Below are positions 25,910-34,551 of a stretch of 64,000 bases of DNA, piece by piece. Origin of the DNA: Hymenobacter monticola. GTDB taxonomy: Bacteria; Bacteroidota; Bacteroidia; Cytophagales; Hymenobacteraceae. Numbering within the stretch: the stretch's first letter is position 1; every line of letters starts with the position of its first letter. The stretch spans positions 1,984,001 through 2,048,000 of the forward strand of contig NZ_CP094534.1 in assembly GCF_022811645.1 (NCBI RefSeq), read 5' to 3'. The translations under genes and the position numbers were made by a program. Under the pieces are notes generated by a model that had not been told where the DNA came from, made no database searches, and saw only the letters and a program-made list of their open reading frames with translations.

Positions 25910-26185
25910 CTACTCGTCTGTCTCCACTATTTCAGCAAGTATTTCAAAGGTGTCCGTGTCGGGTTCAAAGACATATGCTGCTATATCCTGCATAAATTCC
26001 TTTGCTTCATCTTCCGAACTGAACAGGAAAGTTTGGTCAAGTTCGGGACGTGAGGTAAAGATTTTGACCGTCGTTTCCATACCGTTTTGCGTGTCATGCT
26101 GTCCAACGGTGGGCTGCATCCCAACTACATGGGCGATGTTAATCAGTATAGGCGGGTCTTGATGAATGAATCTGAGGAAAGGCAT
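25910..26185 (-). CDS. small acidic protein of the element
   Basis: 91 residues from ATG 26185; the frame is open further upstream but the added sequence is unlike a protein. It begins with a short strand-rich part (FLRFIHQDPPILINIAHVVG) and a middle strand VKIFTSRPELDQTFLFSS, then an acidic helical end (DEAKEFMQDIAAYV...EIVETDE). The pattern of an N-terminal 'hydrophobic-Ile-Asn-hydrophobic' strand pair and acidic helix is common in small Bacteroidota hypothetical proteins. No signal peptide. Function unknown; its own terminator and placement make it the element's only cargo candidate. The displaced tRNA promoter at 26604-26611 points toward it. Confidence 0.55.
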   Translation of the reverse strand: MPFLRFIHQDPPILINIAHVVGMQPTVGQHDTQNGMETTVKIFTSRPELDQTFLFSSEDEAKEFMQDIAAYVFEPDTDTFEILAEIVETDE

Positions 26186-26565
26186 TTGTGTGAGTTTGGG
26201 TGAACACGAAAGGTACGAAGCAAGGTCGTGTATTGCCGTTGTAAAACCGCCGCCGTTAACCAAAGACCGCCTTCGCTCCCATGAGGGAGCGCAGAAACCG
26301 CGCCCACGTGCATTATGCAATATTTTACGGTGGCTCTGTCCCGGTTTCTGTCCCGGTTTTACTCAGTTTGTCCCGTTCTCGTGTCGGATACGGTCAGCCA
26401 AGCGAAGCATCTACACCCCTCAGAGTATTGTCAATCTTGAATATTGACGACGTTTGCTAACGTTCGGAACCCAAAATTACACTCGTTAACGCATATGTTA
26501 ACATTGCTTTGTTAACACACTTAAACAACTGACAATCAAAGCATCAAAGAGTGACAGTATACAGT
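26186..26565. other. right-end region with three GTTAAC sites
   Basis: No gene is supported. GTTAAC occurs at 26485-26490, 26497-26502 and 26511-26516, 50-80 bp inside the right repeat, mirroring the left end; another is at 26255-26260. Short hairpins include CGCTCCC/GGGAGCG at about 26273-26290 and GTCAAT/ATTGAC at about 26427-26446. Confidence 0.55.
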
Positions 26566-26597
26566 AACGCCTATTCTATCCGTTGAACTACGCAGCC
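26566..26597. other. attachment site, right copy (32 bp)
   Basis: Exact copy of 22069-22100. By itself it is only the 5' half of a tRNA and cannot make one; it is what was left of the host gene's 5' end after integration. Confidence 0.88.
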
Positions 26598-26603
26598 GTA
26601 GCG

Positions 26604-26611
26604 CAAAGATA
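26604..26611 (-). promoter_or_regulatory. displaced tRNA-Arg promoter (TATCTTTG)
   Basis: Exact TAnnTTTG on the minus strand, 6 bp before the 5' end of the tRNA fragment in the right repeat. Before integration it would have started the tRNA-Arg transcript; now it faces into the element. Confidence 0.6.
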
Positions 26612-26629
26612 AGAACAGACGCCCGAGCC

Positions 26630-27970
26630 CTACATCTTATACAGCAGCGCGATGCCGAATGACAGCGCCGTCAGAATGAGCCCCACCATGAAGATGGTGT
26701 AGCTCGTGCGCAGCAGGCGGTACTTGCGGGTGAGCACCTCGCCGAGGTAGTAGATGTCCGTCACCATATTGGTGTAAAGCATGTCTTTCGTGCGCATCAG
26801 CTCGCGCATGCCGCCCTGGAAATTGTCGAGGTTGAGCTTGGTGAACTGGCCGAAAAACAGCAAGTTAACGCGGCGGTTGGTGGCGATTTCGGGGCTTTTC
26901 TTTAGCCAGGCAAAGCTTGTTACGTCGGGCTGAGCCGAGAGAATAGCCGTGATGACCGAACCCAGGGCCGTTACCAGCAGAATGCTGATGGGAATGCCCA
27001 GCACCGGGTTGCCGCTCATCATGGGGCCCAGGGCGCCGGCCTTGCCCATTTTGGCGCCCAGGTAGGTGATGATGACCGACATGAGCACGGCGTTGAGTTG
27101 TATCATCATGCTGGCCTTTTTGTCGGCCATGTCGCTCAGCTTCATGTGGTTCGAGTACATGGTGCGGAACATGGTTTCAATGCCCCGCTTGGGCTCGGCA
27201 AAGGTGTCGGTTTTTTCCTTGTTCTTTTTCTTCTCTTTCTTCTCGCGCTTTTTGAGCTCGTCGCGCTGGTCTTCGATGTTGTCTTTGAAGGCCTTTTTGT
27301 AACGGTCCTTGCCGGCATCGGAGTGGTACTTGTGGGCCAGCATGAAGTTGAGCTGCAACTCGGCCCACTCAGGGTTGGAGTAGGTTTTGCCCAGTACCAG
27401 CTCCCACTCGGTGCGCAGCAGCTCGGCGCGGGAGCGGAAGTCGTCCTGGGCCAGATTGCTCATATCGGCATCCACCAACAGCTTTTGCAGCTCGGTTTCG
27501 GGCTTTTCGTCGCGGTGCGTGGCCTTTATCATGTCCTGCACCTGCTGCACGCGGCCGGCGGGCACACCTTGCTCAGTCAGCCAGGCGCCGGCGCGCTCCA
27601 TGCTGCGGAACTCGTGGCCGTCGTACACGTCGAGGTAGCCGGCATCGTGAAACCAGGCGGCCAGCAGCAGCAGCTCGGTGTCGTCGGGGCTGAGGTCCGC
27701 GGCCGGGGCCAGGGCGCGGGCTTCCTTCACCACCATTTCGGTGTGGCCAAGGGAGTGGTAGGTGAGTTTGGGCGGCAGCTCACGGCCGAAAAGGTCGGTG
27801 ATAAAGGCTTCGGCTTCTTTCACCAGGGGCGAGGCCTTGGCTTTGGGCGGCTTGGCGTCGGCGGGCGTCGCGGCGGCGGGTGGCGCGGGCGCGCCCAGGG
27901 TGGCGGGGGAGGCGCCGGCGGCGGCCGGAGTGGGGATGGCCTCGACGGCTTCGGGGGCAATGTCTTTCAT
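26630..27970 (-). CDS. HD-domain protein fused to PycTM (Pycsar effector-like)
   Basis: 446 residues. Residues 1-45 are Ala/Pro-rich. Residues 47-205 form an HD phosphohydrolase domain with all metal ligands visible: YHSLGHTEMV, WFHDAGY, the later ATHRDEK and DADMSNL. A Lys/Glu linker (about 225-255) leads to a PycTM-type membrane module: DKKASMMIQLNAVLMS with the first helix, a second helix near GIPISILLVTALGSV, and a third at the extreme C-terminus (YTIFMVGLILTALSFG). Stand-alone PycTM proteins are effectors of cyclic-pyrimidine anti-phage (Pycsar) systems. Here no cyclase gene is near, so a housekeeping nucleotide-responsive membrane role is as likely. It ends about 30 bp before the original tRNA-Arg promoter. 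Confidence 0.85.
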   Translation of the reverse strand: MKDIAPEAVEAIPTPAAAGASPATLGAPAPPAAATPADAKPPKAKASPLVKEAEAFITDLFGRELPPKLTYHSLGHTEMVVKEARALAPAADLSPDDTELLLLAAWFHDAGYLDVYDGHEFRSMERAGAWLTEQGVPAGRVQQVQDMIKATHRDEKPETELQKLLVDADMSNLAQDDFRSRAELLRTEWELVLGKTYSNPEWAELQLNFMLAHKYHSDAGKDRYKKAFKDNIEDQRDELKKREKKEKKKNKEKTDTFAEPKRGIETMFRTMYSNHMKLSDMADKKASMMIQLNAVLMSVIITYLGAKMGKAGALGPMMSGNPVLGIPISILLVTALGSVITAILSAQPDVTSFAWLKKSPEIATNRRVNLLFFGQFTKLNLDNFQGGMRELMRTKDMLYTNMVTDIYYLGEVLTRKYRLLRTSYTIFMVGLILTALSFGIALLYKM

Positions 27971-28145
27971 AAGGAGGGAAGCGACGGGCGGTTCGGTAAG
28001 CCGGCTTTCGGGCTTTCAACGCGAAGCGGCGGCCGGAAGTTGAAACCCGGCCTTAACCGCACTGCGGCGCTTTGCGTAACGGGCCCTACCGGAGGCGACT
28101 GCCCCAGGCTTTCGCGCCGCTATTCCGCTTTCAGTACCCCCTTAC

Positions 28146-31100
28146 ATGACCTCATTTCGCCGCCTTCTTTTTCTGCTTGCCTGCTGCCTGCCGTTGGGGG
28201 CATATGCTCAACCGGCTCAGCCAGCTAAGTCCAAGACCGTCAAGGAACCCAAGCCGCCCAAGGAAACCCAAAAGGAGATTCCCTCGCCCGGTGAGTCGGA
28301 CCAGAACCCGCACAATAGCCGCCCCAACTACCGCAAAACCGGTGTGAACTGGGAGCGCAACACCCCACCCGATTCGAGCCGTATCCGCTACCGCGTGTTC
28401 CTCATCGGCGACGTGGGCAACCCCATTCTGCCTGAGAAAGGTGGCGAGCCCAGCCTCAACTACCTGCGCCAGCAGATTATGAAGGCCGGTAAAAATTCCA
28501 CAACCATTTTCCTGGGCGACAACATCTACAACTACGGCATGCCCGAGGAGGGCGCCTACGACCGCAAGGTGGCCGAAAAGCGCCTCACCGCGCAGCTCGA
28601 CATCTTTCGCGGCTACCCCGGCGAGAAGTACATGACGCCCGGCAACCACGACTGGATTCAGGGCAACCCCGGTGGCCTGGAGCAGGTGAACCGCGAGCAA
28701 GCTTTTGTGGAAAACTACATGATGAAGGATTCGACGGCGTTCAGCTACACCGGCGACTTCTTCGTGCCCCGCGACGGCTGCCCCGGCCCCTTCGAGGTAC
28801 GCGTGCAGGACGACCTGGTGCTCATTGCCCTGAACTCGCAGTGGTTTGTGACGGCGCCCGCCAACCGCCCCTCGGGCCGCGACGGCGGCTGTGGCGCCGA
28901 AAACGAGGACGACGTGTACGCGGCGCTCGAAGAGGTGATTACCCGCAACAAGGACAAGCACATCATGGTGTTTGCCCACCACCCGTTGTTCAGCGACGGC
29001 ATTCACGGCGGCTATTTCACGCTGGCCGACCACATCTTCCCGCTCAGCATTGTCTTCAAATACGCCTTCATTCCGCTGCCCGTCATTGGCTCCATTTACC
29101 CGTTTGCGCGCAAGTACGGCGGCATCAACCAGGATATTCCGCACCCCGCCTACCAGGCTTACCGCAAGAATCTGCTGGAGATTTTCGGCCGCCACCCCAA
29201 CGTGGTGTACGCCGCCGGGCACGAGCACAACCTGCAGTACTACAAGGAAGGCAGCTCGCACTTCATCGTGAGCGGCTCGGGTTGCAAAACCCAGCACGTG
29301 AAGCCCGGAGACGGCGGCGGAGCCATTTTCTCGGACAAAGAGAAGGGCTGGGCCCAGGTGAACTACTACGACGACGGCCAGGTGTGGACCGAGTACTTCA
29401 TTCCGCAGGGCAGCGGCACCACGGCCCGCCGCGTGTTCCGCACGCCCATGTACGCCAAAACCACCGGCGCCATTGCCACCAACCCGGCGCAGCCCGTGTC
29501 GGAAACCGCGCTGACGACCACCAACGGCGTGGCCGGCGGCAAGGAATTGCCCCAGACCAAGGACGAAATCAAAGAAAACGAAAAGGACAAAGAGAAGAAG
29601 AAGGAAAAGGAGGCCGAAGTCATTGCCAAAGCGCCCATCCCCACCCGGCGGCCCGACTACCGCGACAGCAGCGTGACCGTGGCCATCAAGCCCGAATACG
29701 ACCGGCACGGCCGCTTCCACAACTGGCTGCTGGGCGAGCACTACCGCAAGGAGTGGGCCACGCCCGTGAAGTTCCGGACCCTGGACCTGGCCAACGACAA
29801 AGGTGGCCTGATGCCTTACAAAACCGGCGGCGGCAAGCAAACCGCTTCGCTGAAAGTGCGCAACGAGGCCGGCTACCTCTACACCCTGCGCGGCATCGAC
29901 AAAGACCCCGCCGCCGTGCTGCCCGAGCAGCTGCGCACCGGCCTGGCCAAGGCCGTGCTGCAGGACCAGATTTCGGCCCAGCACCCCTACGCCTCGTTTG
30001 TGCTGCCGCCGCTGGGCACCGCGGCCGGCATTCTGCACACCAACCCCGAGCCCGTCTACATCCCGCAGGACCCGCTGCTGGGACAGTACTACGCCCAGTT
30101 TGCCAACCTGCCCGCCGCGCTGGAAGAAGACGCCAAGGACAGCCAGGACAACGTGGCCAGCCTGGGCTTCGCCAAAAACCTGGTGAGCACCGACAAGATG
30201 CTCTCCCGCCTCATCGACGACAACGACAACCAGGTAGACCAAGTGGCCTTCGCCCGCTCGCGCCTCTTCGATATGTGGATAGGCGACTGGGACCGGCACG
30301 AGGACCAGTGGCGCTGGAGCGAAAGCAAGGACAAGGACGGCGACCGCCGCTTCGTGGCCGTGCCCGAAGACCGGGACATTGCCTTTTTCAAGGGCGATGG
30401 CGTGCTGCCCTACCTGATTTCGCGCAAGTTTGCGGTGCGCAACTTCCAGAACTTCGGCTACGACTACGCCGACTTCCGCGGCCTGAACCAGACCGGCATG
30501 AGCAACGACCGGGTGTTCATGAGCGCCGTGACGCGCGAGCAGTGGATAGCCCAGGCCGAGTACATGAAGAGCCACCTCACCGATGAGGTGATTGAAAAAG
30601 CCTTCCGCGAGAAGTGGCCCCAACAGATTTTCGACCTGCACGGCAAGGAAATTATTGCCAAGCTGAAAAGCCGCCGCGACCTGCTGCCCAAGCTGGCCGG
30701 CGACTACGCCGACGTGCTGGCCGAAATAGTGGAAGTGCGCGGCTCGAAAAAGCGCGAGAAGTTCACCGTGGAGCGCCTGCCCGGCAACAAAACCCACGTG
30801 GTGATGCGCAAAATCAACAAAGAGGGCAAGCTGACCAAGGTGCTCTACGACCGCACCTTTGATGATAAGGTGACTGACGAGGTGCGCCTCTACGGCATCG
30901 ACGGCAAGGATGTGTACGACGTGCGTGGCGACGTGAAGGACGGCCTGAAGCTGCGCATTATTGCCGGCAAGGGCCGCGACAGCATCCGCACGGCCGACCG
31001 CGTGGGCGGCCTGCTCCACAAAACCCAGATTTACGACGCTGACACCGGCAATGTCATCAATGCCAGCTCCGAAGCCCGCCTGCGCCTCGAGCCCGGCTAC

Positions 31101-32282
31101 GAAGTGAGCCGCTACGACTACCCGCACCGCTTCGACCTCAAGGACTACCGCCTCGACTACGTGGGTCCGGCCCTGTACTTTGGCTACAACATCGACGACG
31201 GCGTGCTGGTGGGCGGCGGCGTGACGTACCGCCACTACGGCTTCCGCCGCGAGCCCTACTCCTGGGAGCAGACCATTGCTGCCAACTTCGCGCCGGCCCG
31301 CTCGGCCTATAACATTCGCTACACCGGTCAGTTTACACGCATTTTCAAGAAGACCGACCTGCACATTGCGGCCCAGTACTACGGCCCGCAGCTGCTCTAC
31401 AACTTCTTCGGCATTGGCAACAACACGGCCAATTTGGCCAGTGAAGACGAGCGCAGAGGGCGCGTGACGGTGCGCTCGGTGAACGGTGCCTACCGCGTGC
31501 GCTTCCAGCGCCTCACCATCGCGCCCACCTTTGAGCGCAAGCTGTTTACCTTCCTCAAGTTCGGCATCGGCCCGCAGTACGACCAGTTCCGTGTCGAGCA
31601 AGACCCCATCGGCTCGGTTATCAAGGACAGCCTGACCAACCGCAACGGCGACCTGACCTACGAGAACCGCCGCTTTGGCATCCGCGCCTCCGATTTCCAG
31701 ACCAACCAGTACCTCGGCGGGCTGATGTACCTCAACCTCGACGCCAGCTCCTCGGCCAAGAACCCACGCATCGGCCTGCGCTGGTACAACGAGTTCCAGT
31801 ACAACTGGCAGCTCAACAGCGAGAGCCTGAGCTTCGGCCGCGTCAGCACCGAATTCCGGGCCTACCTCACGCCCAACTTCCCCTTCCACCTCACTTACGC
31901 CGGCCGCATCGGCTACCAGCACAACTTCGGCGACTACCGCTTCTACCAGGCCAACACCCTGGGCGGCACCACCAACCTGCGCGGCTACCGCCGCACGCGC
32001 TTTGCCGGCCGCACGGCCGTGTACGCCAACTTCGAGCCGCGCCTGGAGCTGTTTTCCTTCAACGCCTACCTCTTCCCCGGCAAGTTCGGCATCATGGGCC
32101 TGGCCGACGTGGGCCGCGTGTATTCCGACAACGACACCGGCACCTACAAGGGCCTCAACGCCTTCCACAGCGGCTTCGGCGGTGGCATCTACATCGACAT
32201 TCTCAAGCAAGCCGTCATCAACGCCACTTACTCGGTAGGGGAGGAGAAGCTGGTTTTCGTGGGTTTCGACTTCCTGTTCTAA
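28146..32282 (+). CDS. metallophosphoesterase fused to outer-membrane barrel
   Basis: 1378 residues, signal peptide ending at YAQ. Residues 75-400 are a calcineurin-like phosphoesterase with GDVGN, FLGDNIYNYG, TPGNHDW, VFAHHPLFSDG and AAGHEHNLQYY. A Lys/Glu-rich linker follows at about 470-495. A central domain of about 400 residues is not recognised; it includes DMWIGDWDRHEDQWRW and an RRFVAVPEDRD segment that recall kinase-like or patatin-associated folds only loosely. From about 965 a surface-antigen (Omp85/D15-type) barrel runs to the C-terminal FDFLF. The enzyme is probably held outside or in the periplasm by its own barrel. The substrate is unknown. A strong terminator follows. Confidence 0.88.
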   Translation: MTSFRRLLFLLACCLPLGAYAQPAQPAKSKTVKEPKPPKETQKEIPSPGESDQNPHNSRPNYRKTGVNWERNTPPDSSRIRYRVFLIGDVGNPILPEKGGEPSLNYLRQQIMKAGKNSTTIFLGDNIYNYGMPEEGAYDRKVAEKRLTAQLDIFRGYPGEKYMTPGNHDWIQGNPGGLEQVNREQAFVENYMMKDSTAFSYTGDFFVPRDGCPGPFEVRVQDDLVLIALNSQWFVTAPANRPSGRDGGCGAENEDDVYAALEEVITRNKDKHIMVFAHHPLFSDGIHGGYFTLADHIFPLSIVFKYAFIPLPVIGSIYPFARKYGGINQDIPHPAYQAYRKNLLEIFGRHPNVVYAAGHEHNLQYYKEGSSHFIVSGSGCKTQHVKPGDGGGAIFSDKEKGWAQVNYYDDGQVWTEYFIPQGSGTTARRVFRTPMYAKTTGAIATNPAQPVSETALTTTNGVAGGKELPQTKDEIKENEKDKEKKKEKEAEVIAKAPIPTRRPDYRDSSVTVAIKPEYDRHGRFHNWLLGEHYRKEWATPVKFRTLDLANDKGGLMPYKTGGGKQTASLKVRNEAGYLYTLRGIDKDPAAVLPEQLRTGLAKAVLQDQISAQHPYASFVLPPLGTAAGILHTNPEPVYIPQDPLLGQYYAQFANLPAALEEDAKDSQDNVASLGFAKNLVSTDKMLSRLIDDNDNQVDQVAFARSRLFDMWIGDWDRHEDQWRWSESKDKDGDRRFVAVPEDRDIAFFKGDGVLPYLISRKFAVRNFQNFGYDYADFRGLNQTGMSNDRVFMSAVTREQWIAQAEYMKSHLTDEVIEKAFREKWPQQIFDLHGKEIIAKLKSRRDLLPKLAGDYADVLAEIVEVRGSKKREKFTVERLPGNKTHVVMRKINKEGKLTKVLYDRTFDDKVTDEVRLYGIDGKDVYDVRGDVKDGLKLRIIAGKGRDSIRTADRVGGLLHKTQIYDADTGNVINASSEARLRLEPGYEVSRYDYPHRFDLKDYRLDYVGPALYFGYNIDDGVLVGGGVTYRHYGFRREPYSWEQTIAANFAPARSAYNIRYTGQFTRIFKKTDLHIAAQYYGPQLLYNFFGIGNNTANLASEDERRGRVTVRSVNGAYRVRFQRLTIAPTFERKLFTFLKFGIGPQYDQFRVEQDPIGSVIKDSLTNRNGDLTYENRRFGIRASDFQTNQYLGGLMYLNLDASSSAKNPRIGLRWYNEFQYNWQLNSESLSFGRVSTEFRAYLTPNFPFHLTYAGRIGYQHNFGDYRFYQANTLGGTTNLRGYRRTRFAGRTAVYANFEPRLELFSFNAYLFPGKFGIMGLADVGRVYSDNDTGTYKGLNAFHSGFGGGIYIDILKQAVINATYSVGEEKLVFVGFDFLF

Positions 32283-32301
32283 CCCCGAAGCGGTGCGCCG
32301 C

Positions 32302-32360
32302 AAAAGCGCCCATCGCCGGTAGCTGCCCGTTGCAGCCGCCGGCGATGGGCGCTTTTTTTT
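32302..32360 (+). terminator. terminator of the phosphoesterase-barrel gene
   Basis: AAAAGCGCCCATCGCCGG pairs with its complement around about 20 nt and is followed by eight T residues, 20 bp after the stop. Confidence 0.9.
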
Positions 32361-32612
32361 GATAAACCGGTGTGCGAAATTTTGGCCTTTCGTTTTTCAG
32401 GATGAATGTGGCTTCACAATGCGTGCGGCCATTCTGAATTTCGACAAGTGTAATAATTAATTCGATTTTTTACAATAATATACACACAAAAGGCTACATA
32501 ACCCAAGGATTTGCAATAGAAATAAATTTGCTTAATCAAAATCTTTGGCTAGTTTGGCCGCTCAGAACCCCACATTTTTCACTCCTTTCCCTAATCTATT
32601 TCCCACAGCTAC

Positions 32613-33932
32613 ATGAAAAAAACTTACCTCTCCGCGCTTGTCCTGTTGGGCAGCGCTGGTTCCCTGATGGCCCAGGGCGTGGCCAACCGCGTGGCCCCCT
32701 CGGTTAAAGACGATGTCACCCCCGTCATCCTGCGCCGCTCCTGCGCCGCTCAGGACGTGCTTCAGGCCCAGCTGGCCGCCGACCCCGGCCTGGCCAGGCG
32801 CATGGATGCCATCGAAGCCCAGACGCAACGTTTCGTAGCAGCACGGGCTGCGGCCCAGCTGCGCGGGGGCAATACCCCCGGCGGCTCTACGGGCGGCACC
32901 ACGGCGCTGCTCAGCGGCACGGTCACCATCCCGGTGGTGGTGCACGTGGTGTACAACACGGCGGCCGAAAACATCAGCGACGGCCAGATTCAGTCACAGA
33001 TTGACGTGCTGAACGAGGACTTCCAGAAGCTGAACGCCGACCGCAGCAATCCTTACCCCTACTCGGGCCTGGCCGCGGCGGCGCCCGTGCGGTTTACGTT
33101 GGCCAGCGTTGTGCGCAAAGCCAGCAAAACCCGTTCGTGGAGCACCAACGATGCGGTGAAGAACTCCAAGCGCGGCGGCGACGACGCCTGGGATGCCACC
33201 AAGTACCTCAACCTGTGGTCGTGCAACCTGGGCAATGGCCTGCTCGGCTACGCCCAGTTCCCCGGTGGCGCCCCCGCCACCGACGGCGTGGTGATGCTGT
33301 ACTCGGCCTTCGGCAGCCGTGCCAAATGGCCCACCGGTACCTACAGCAGCCCCTACGACCTGGGCCGCACCGCCACCCACGAGGTGGGCCACTGGATGAA
33401 CCTGCGCCACATCTGGGGCGACGACGGCGGCGCCTGCACCGGCTCTGACCAAGTGGGCGATACCCCCAACCAGGGCGGCGAGAACTACGGCTGCCCGGCC
33501 GCCGGCAAGTCCTCGTGCACCAATGCCTCGACGGGCGGCGACATGTTCATGAACTACATGGACTACACCGACGACCGGTGCATGTTCATGTTCTCGAAAG
33601 GCCAGGCCGACCGCATGACGGCCGTGTTTGATGCCGGCGGGGCCCGTTCCAGCTTCGCCACGGCCAGCGGCGCGCTGCGCCAGACCGCCACGGCTTCGAC
33701 CATCTCCGTATTCCCGAACCCCGGCCGCGAAGCCGTGAGCCTGACCTTGCCGGCCAACGCCGACGCCGCCCGGTACTCGGTGCGCGTGTACGACATGAGC
33801 GGCCACGAGATGCGCCAGGCCCGTTACGACGGCCAGGGCCAGCTGCAAACGGAAGCCCTGCCCAAAGGCCTCTACTACATCAGCATCAGCGACGGCGCGA
33901 ACACCTCGCGCCAGCGCTTCGAGAAGGAGTAG
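32613..33932 (+). CDS. cytophagalysin-like M43 metalloprotease, T9SS type A
   Basis: 439 residues, signal peptide ending near LMAQ. A pro-segment of about 90 residues precedes the catalytic domain. HEVGHWMNLRHIWGDD (about 33379-33426) is the HExxHxxxxxH zinc site of the pappalysin/M43 family, and FMNYMDYTDDRCM is the Met-turn. The last 75 residues (VFPNPGREAVSL ... GLYYISISDG) form a type A T9SS sorting domain, so it is secreted and probably anchored or released after cutting. The family degrades extracellular proteins. A terminator at 33964 closes the unit. Confidence 0.93.
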   Translation: MKKTYLSALVLLGSAGSLMAQGVANRVAPSVKDDVTPVILRRSCAAQDVLQAQLAADPGLARRMDAIEAQTQRFVAARAAAQLRGGNTPGGSTGGTTALLSGTVTIPVVVHVVYNTAAENISDGQIQSQIDVLNEDFQKLNADRSNPYPYSGLAAAAPVRFTLASVVRKASKTRSWSTNDAVKNSKRGGDDAWDATKYLNLWSCNLGNGLLGYAQFPGGAPATDGVVMLYSAFGSRAKWPTGTYSSPYDLGRTATHEVGHWMNLRHIWGDDGGACTGSDQVGDTPNQGGENYGCPAAGKSSCTNASTGGDMFMNYMDYTDDRCMFMFSKGQADRMTAVFDAGGARSSFATASGALRQTATASTISVFPNPGREAVSLTLPANADAARYSVRVYDMSGHEMRQARYDGQGQLQTEALPKGLYYISISDGANTSRQRFEKE

Positions 33933-33963
33933 ACAGCCTGGTTTTTAATTAAGCCCCAAGCTC

Positions 33964-33997
33964 AACGCCCTGCCCAACCGGCAGGGCGTTTTGTTTT
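33964..33997 (+). terminator. terminator of the M43 protease gene
   Basis: Perfect 11-bp stem AACGCCCTGCC, 5-nt loop, followed by TTGTTTTT, 32 bp after the stop. Confidence 0.9.
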
Positions 33998-34551
33998 TAA
34001 GGTTTTTTTGGTAAAAGGAATACTAGCGGGTTGAGCATGTTGGGGCTGAGCAGGGGCTACACCACCATCAGAAAAGTAGGCAGCGCCACGCAGCAGCACC
34101 ATGTGTAGCCGCTGCTACTTGGTATCGTTGGCTATACCAGAAAATGCCTTAGAAGCCCTTGCCCTAATGCTGAGCTTTAGCCCCTTTGAATAGCGGCGGG
34201 AGCTCAAGCGCCTAAATAGCACCCCGCGGAGGCAAGAAGAATTTGGACGAGGGGCGAATACGGTCTAAGGCTTTTAGCGACCCTTTTTTGCTGATGCCAC
34301 AAAGTTGTAGGAATTGAAAATCGAGCTGCTGATTCATCAAATATTCATCATTTTTTTAATCATAACCCCCCTTTATGGAAAATTTGCCAGATAACAGAAT
34401 GAGACTATTGTTATTAAAATGGAGTTAAAAGGACAATAAATTACGCTTTTGATAAATTTTTAGTAACTATGATGTGTCGATTTATGGAAATTGCAAAACG
34501 TTGTATTGCGGTTTTATCAGCGGCATTTCTTTTCACCTACTCTCACAATTT
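33998..34551. other. long spacer before the triplicated exoprotein
   Basis: The first 300 bp have moderate GC and frequent stops in all frames, like a decayed coding sequence, but I cannot identify it. The last 250 bp are AT-rich leader of the next gene, with poly-T at 34352 and no perfect TAnnTTTG box. Confidence 0.4.

Larger units (their letters stand above)
22069..26597. mobile_element. 4.5-kb tRNA-Arg integrative element
   Basis: Bounded by a perfect 32-bp direct repeat of the 5' half of tRNA-Arg and visibly more AT-rich than the chromosome. Contents: tyrosine integrase (22226-23659, +), tentative replication initiator (23879-25144, +), a largely non-coding stretch with a 10-bp hairpin, one small minus-strand gene (25910-26185), and GTTAAC triplets about 50-85 bp inside each end. 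No relaxase, capsid, portal or secretion gene is seen. This is the content of a minimal integrative plasmid or a satellite that depends on a helper for transfer. Confidence 0.85.

Noticed and set aside
25769..26053. 94-codon plus-strand frame in the element
   Set aside because: It overlaps the minus-strand gene 25910-26185, which has the better start, acidic end and a terminator.
26566..26597. Second tRNA-Arg gene
   Set aside because: Only the 5' half is present; there is no T-arm or 3' acceptor strand.
26630..27970. Canonical two-gene Pycsar defence system
   Set aside because: No cyclase gene is adjacent on either strand; only the effector-like module is present.
28152..32303. Open frame of about 1,380 codons on the minus strand opposite the phosphoesterase-barrel gene
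   Set aside because: Composition is Val/His/Ala-biased as expected for the antisense of a GC-rich gene, and the plus strand has signal peptide, catalytic motifs and a terminator.
34474..34551. Earlier start (GTG 34474) for the triplicated exoprotein
   Set aside because: It would put 26 residues before a typical Leu-rich signal peptide starting at ATG 34552.
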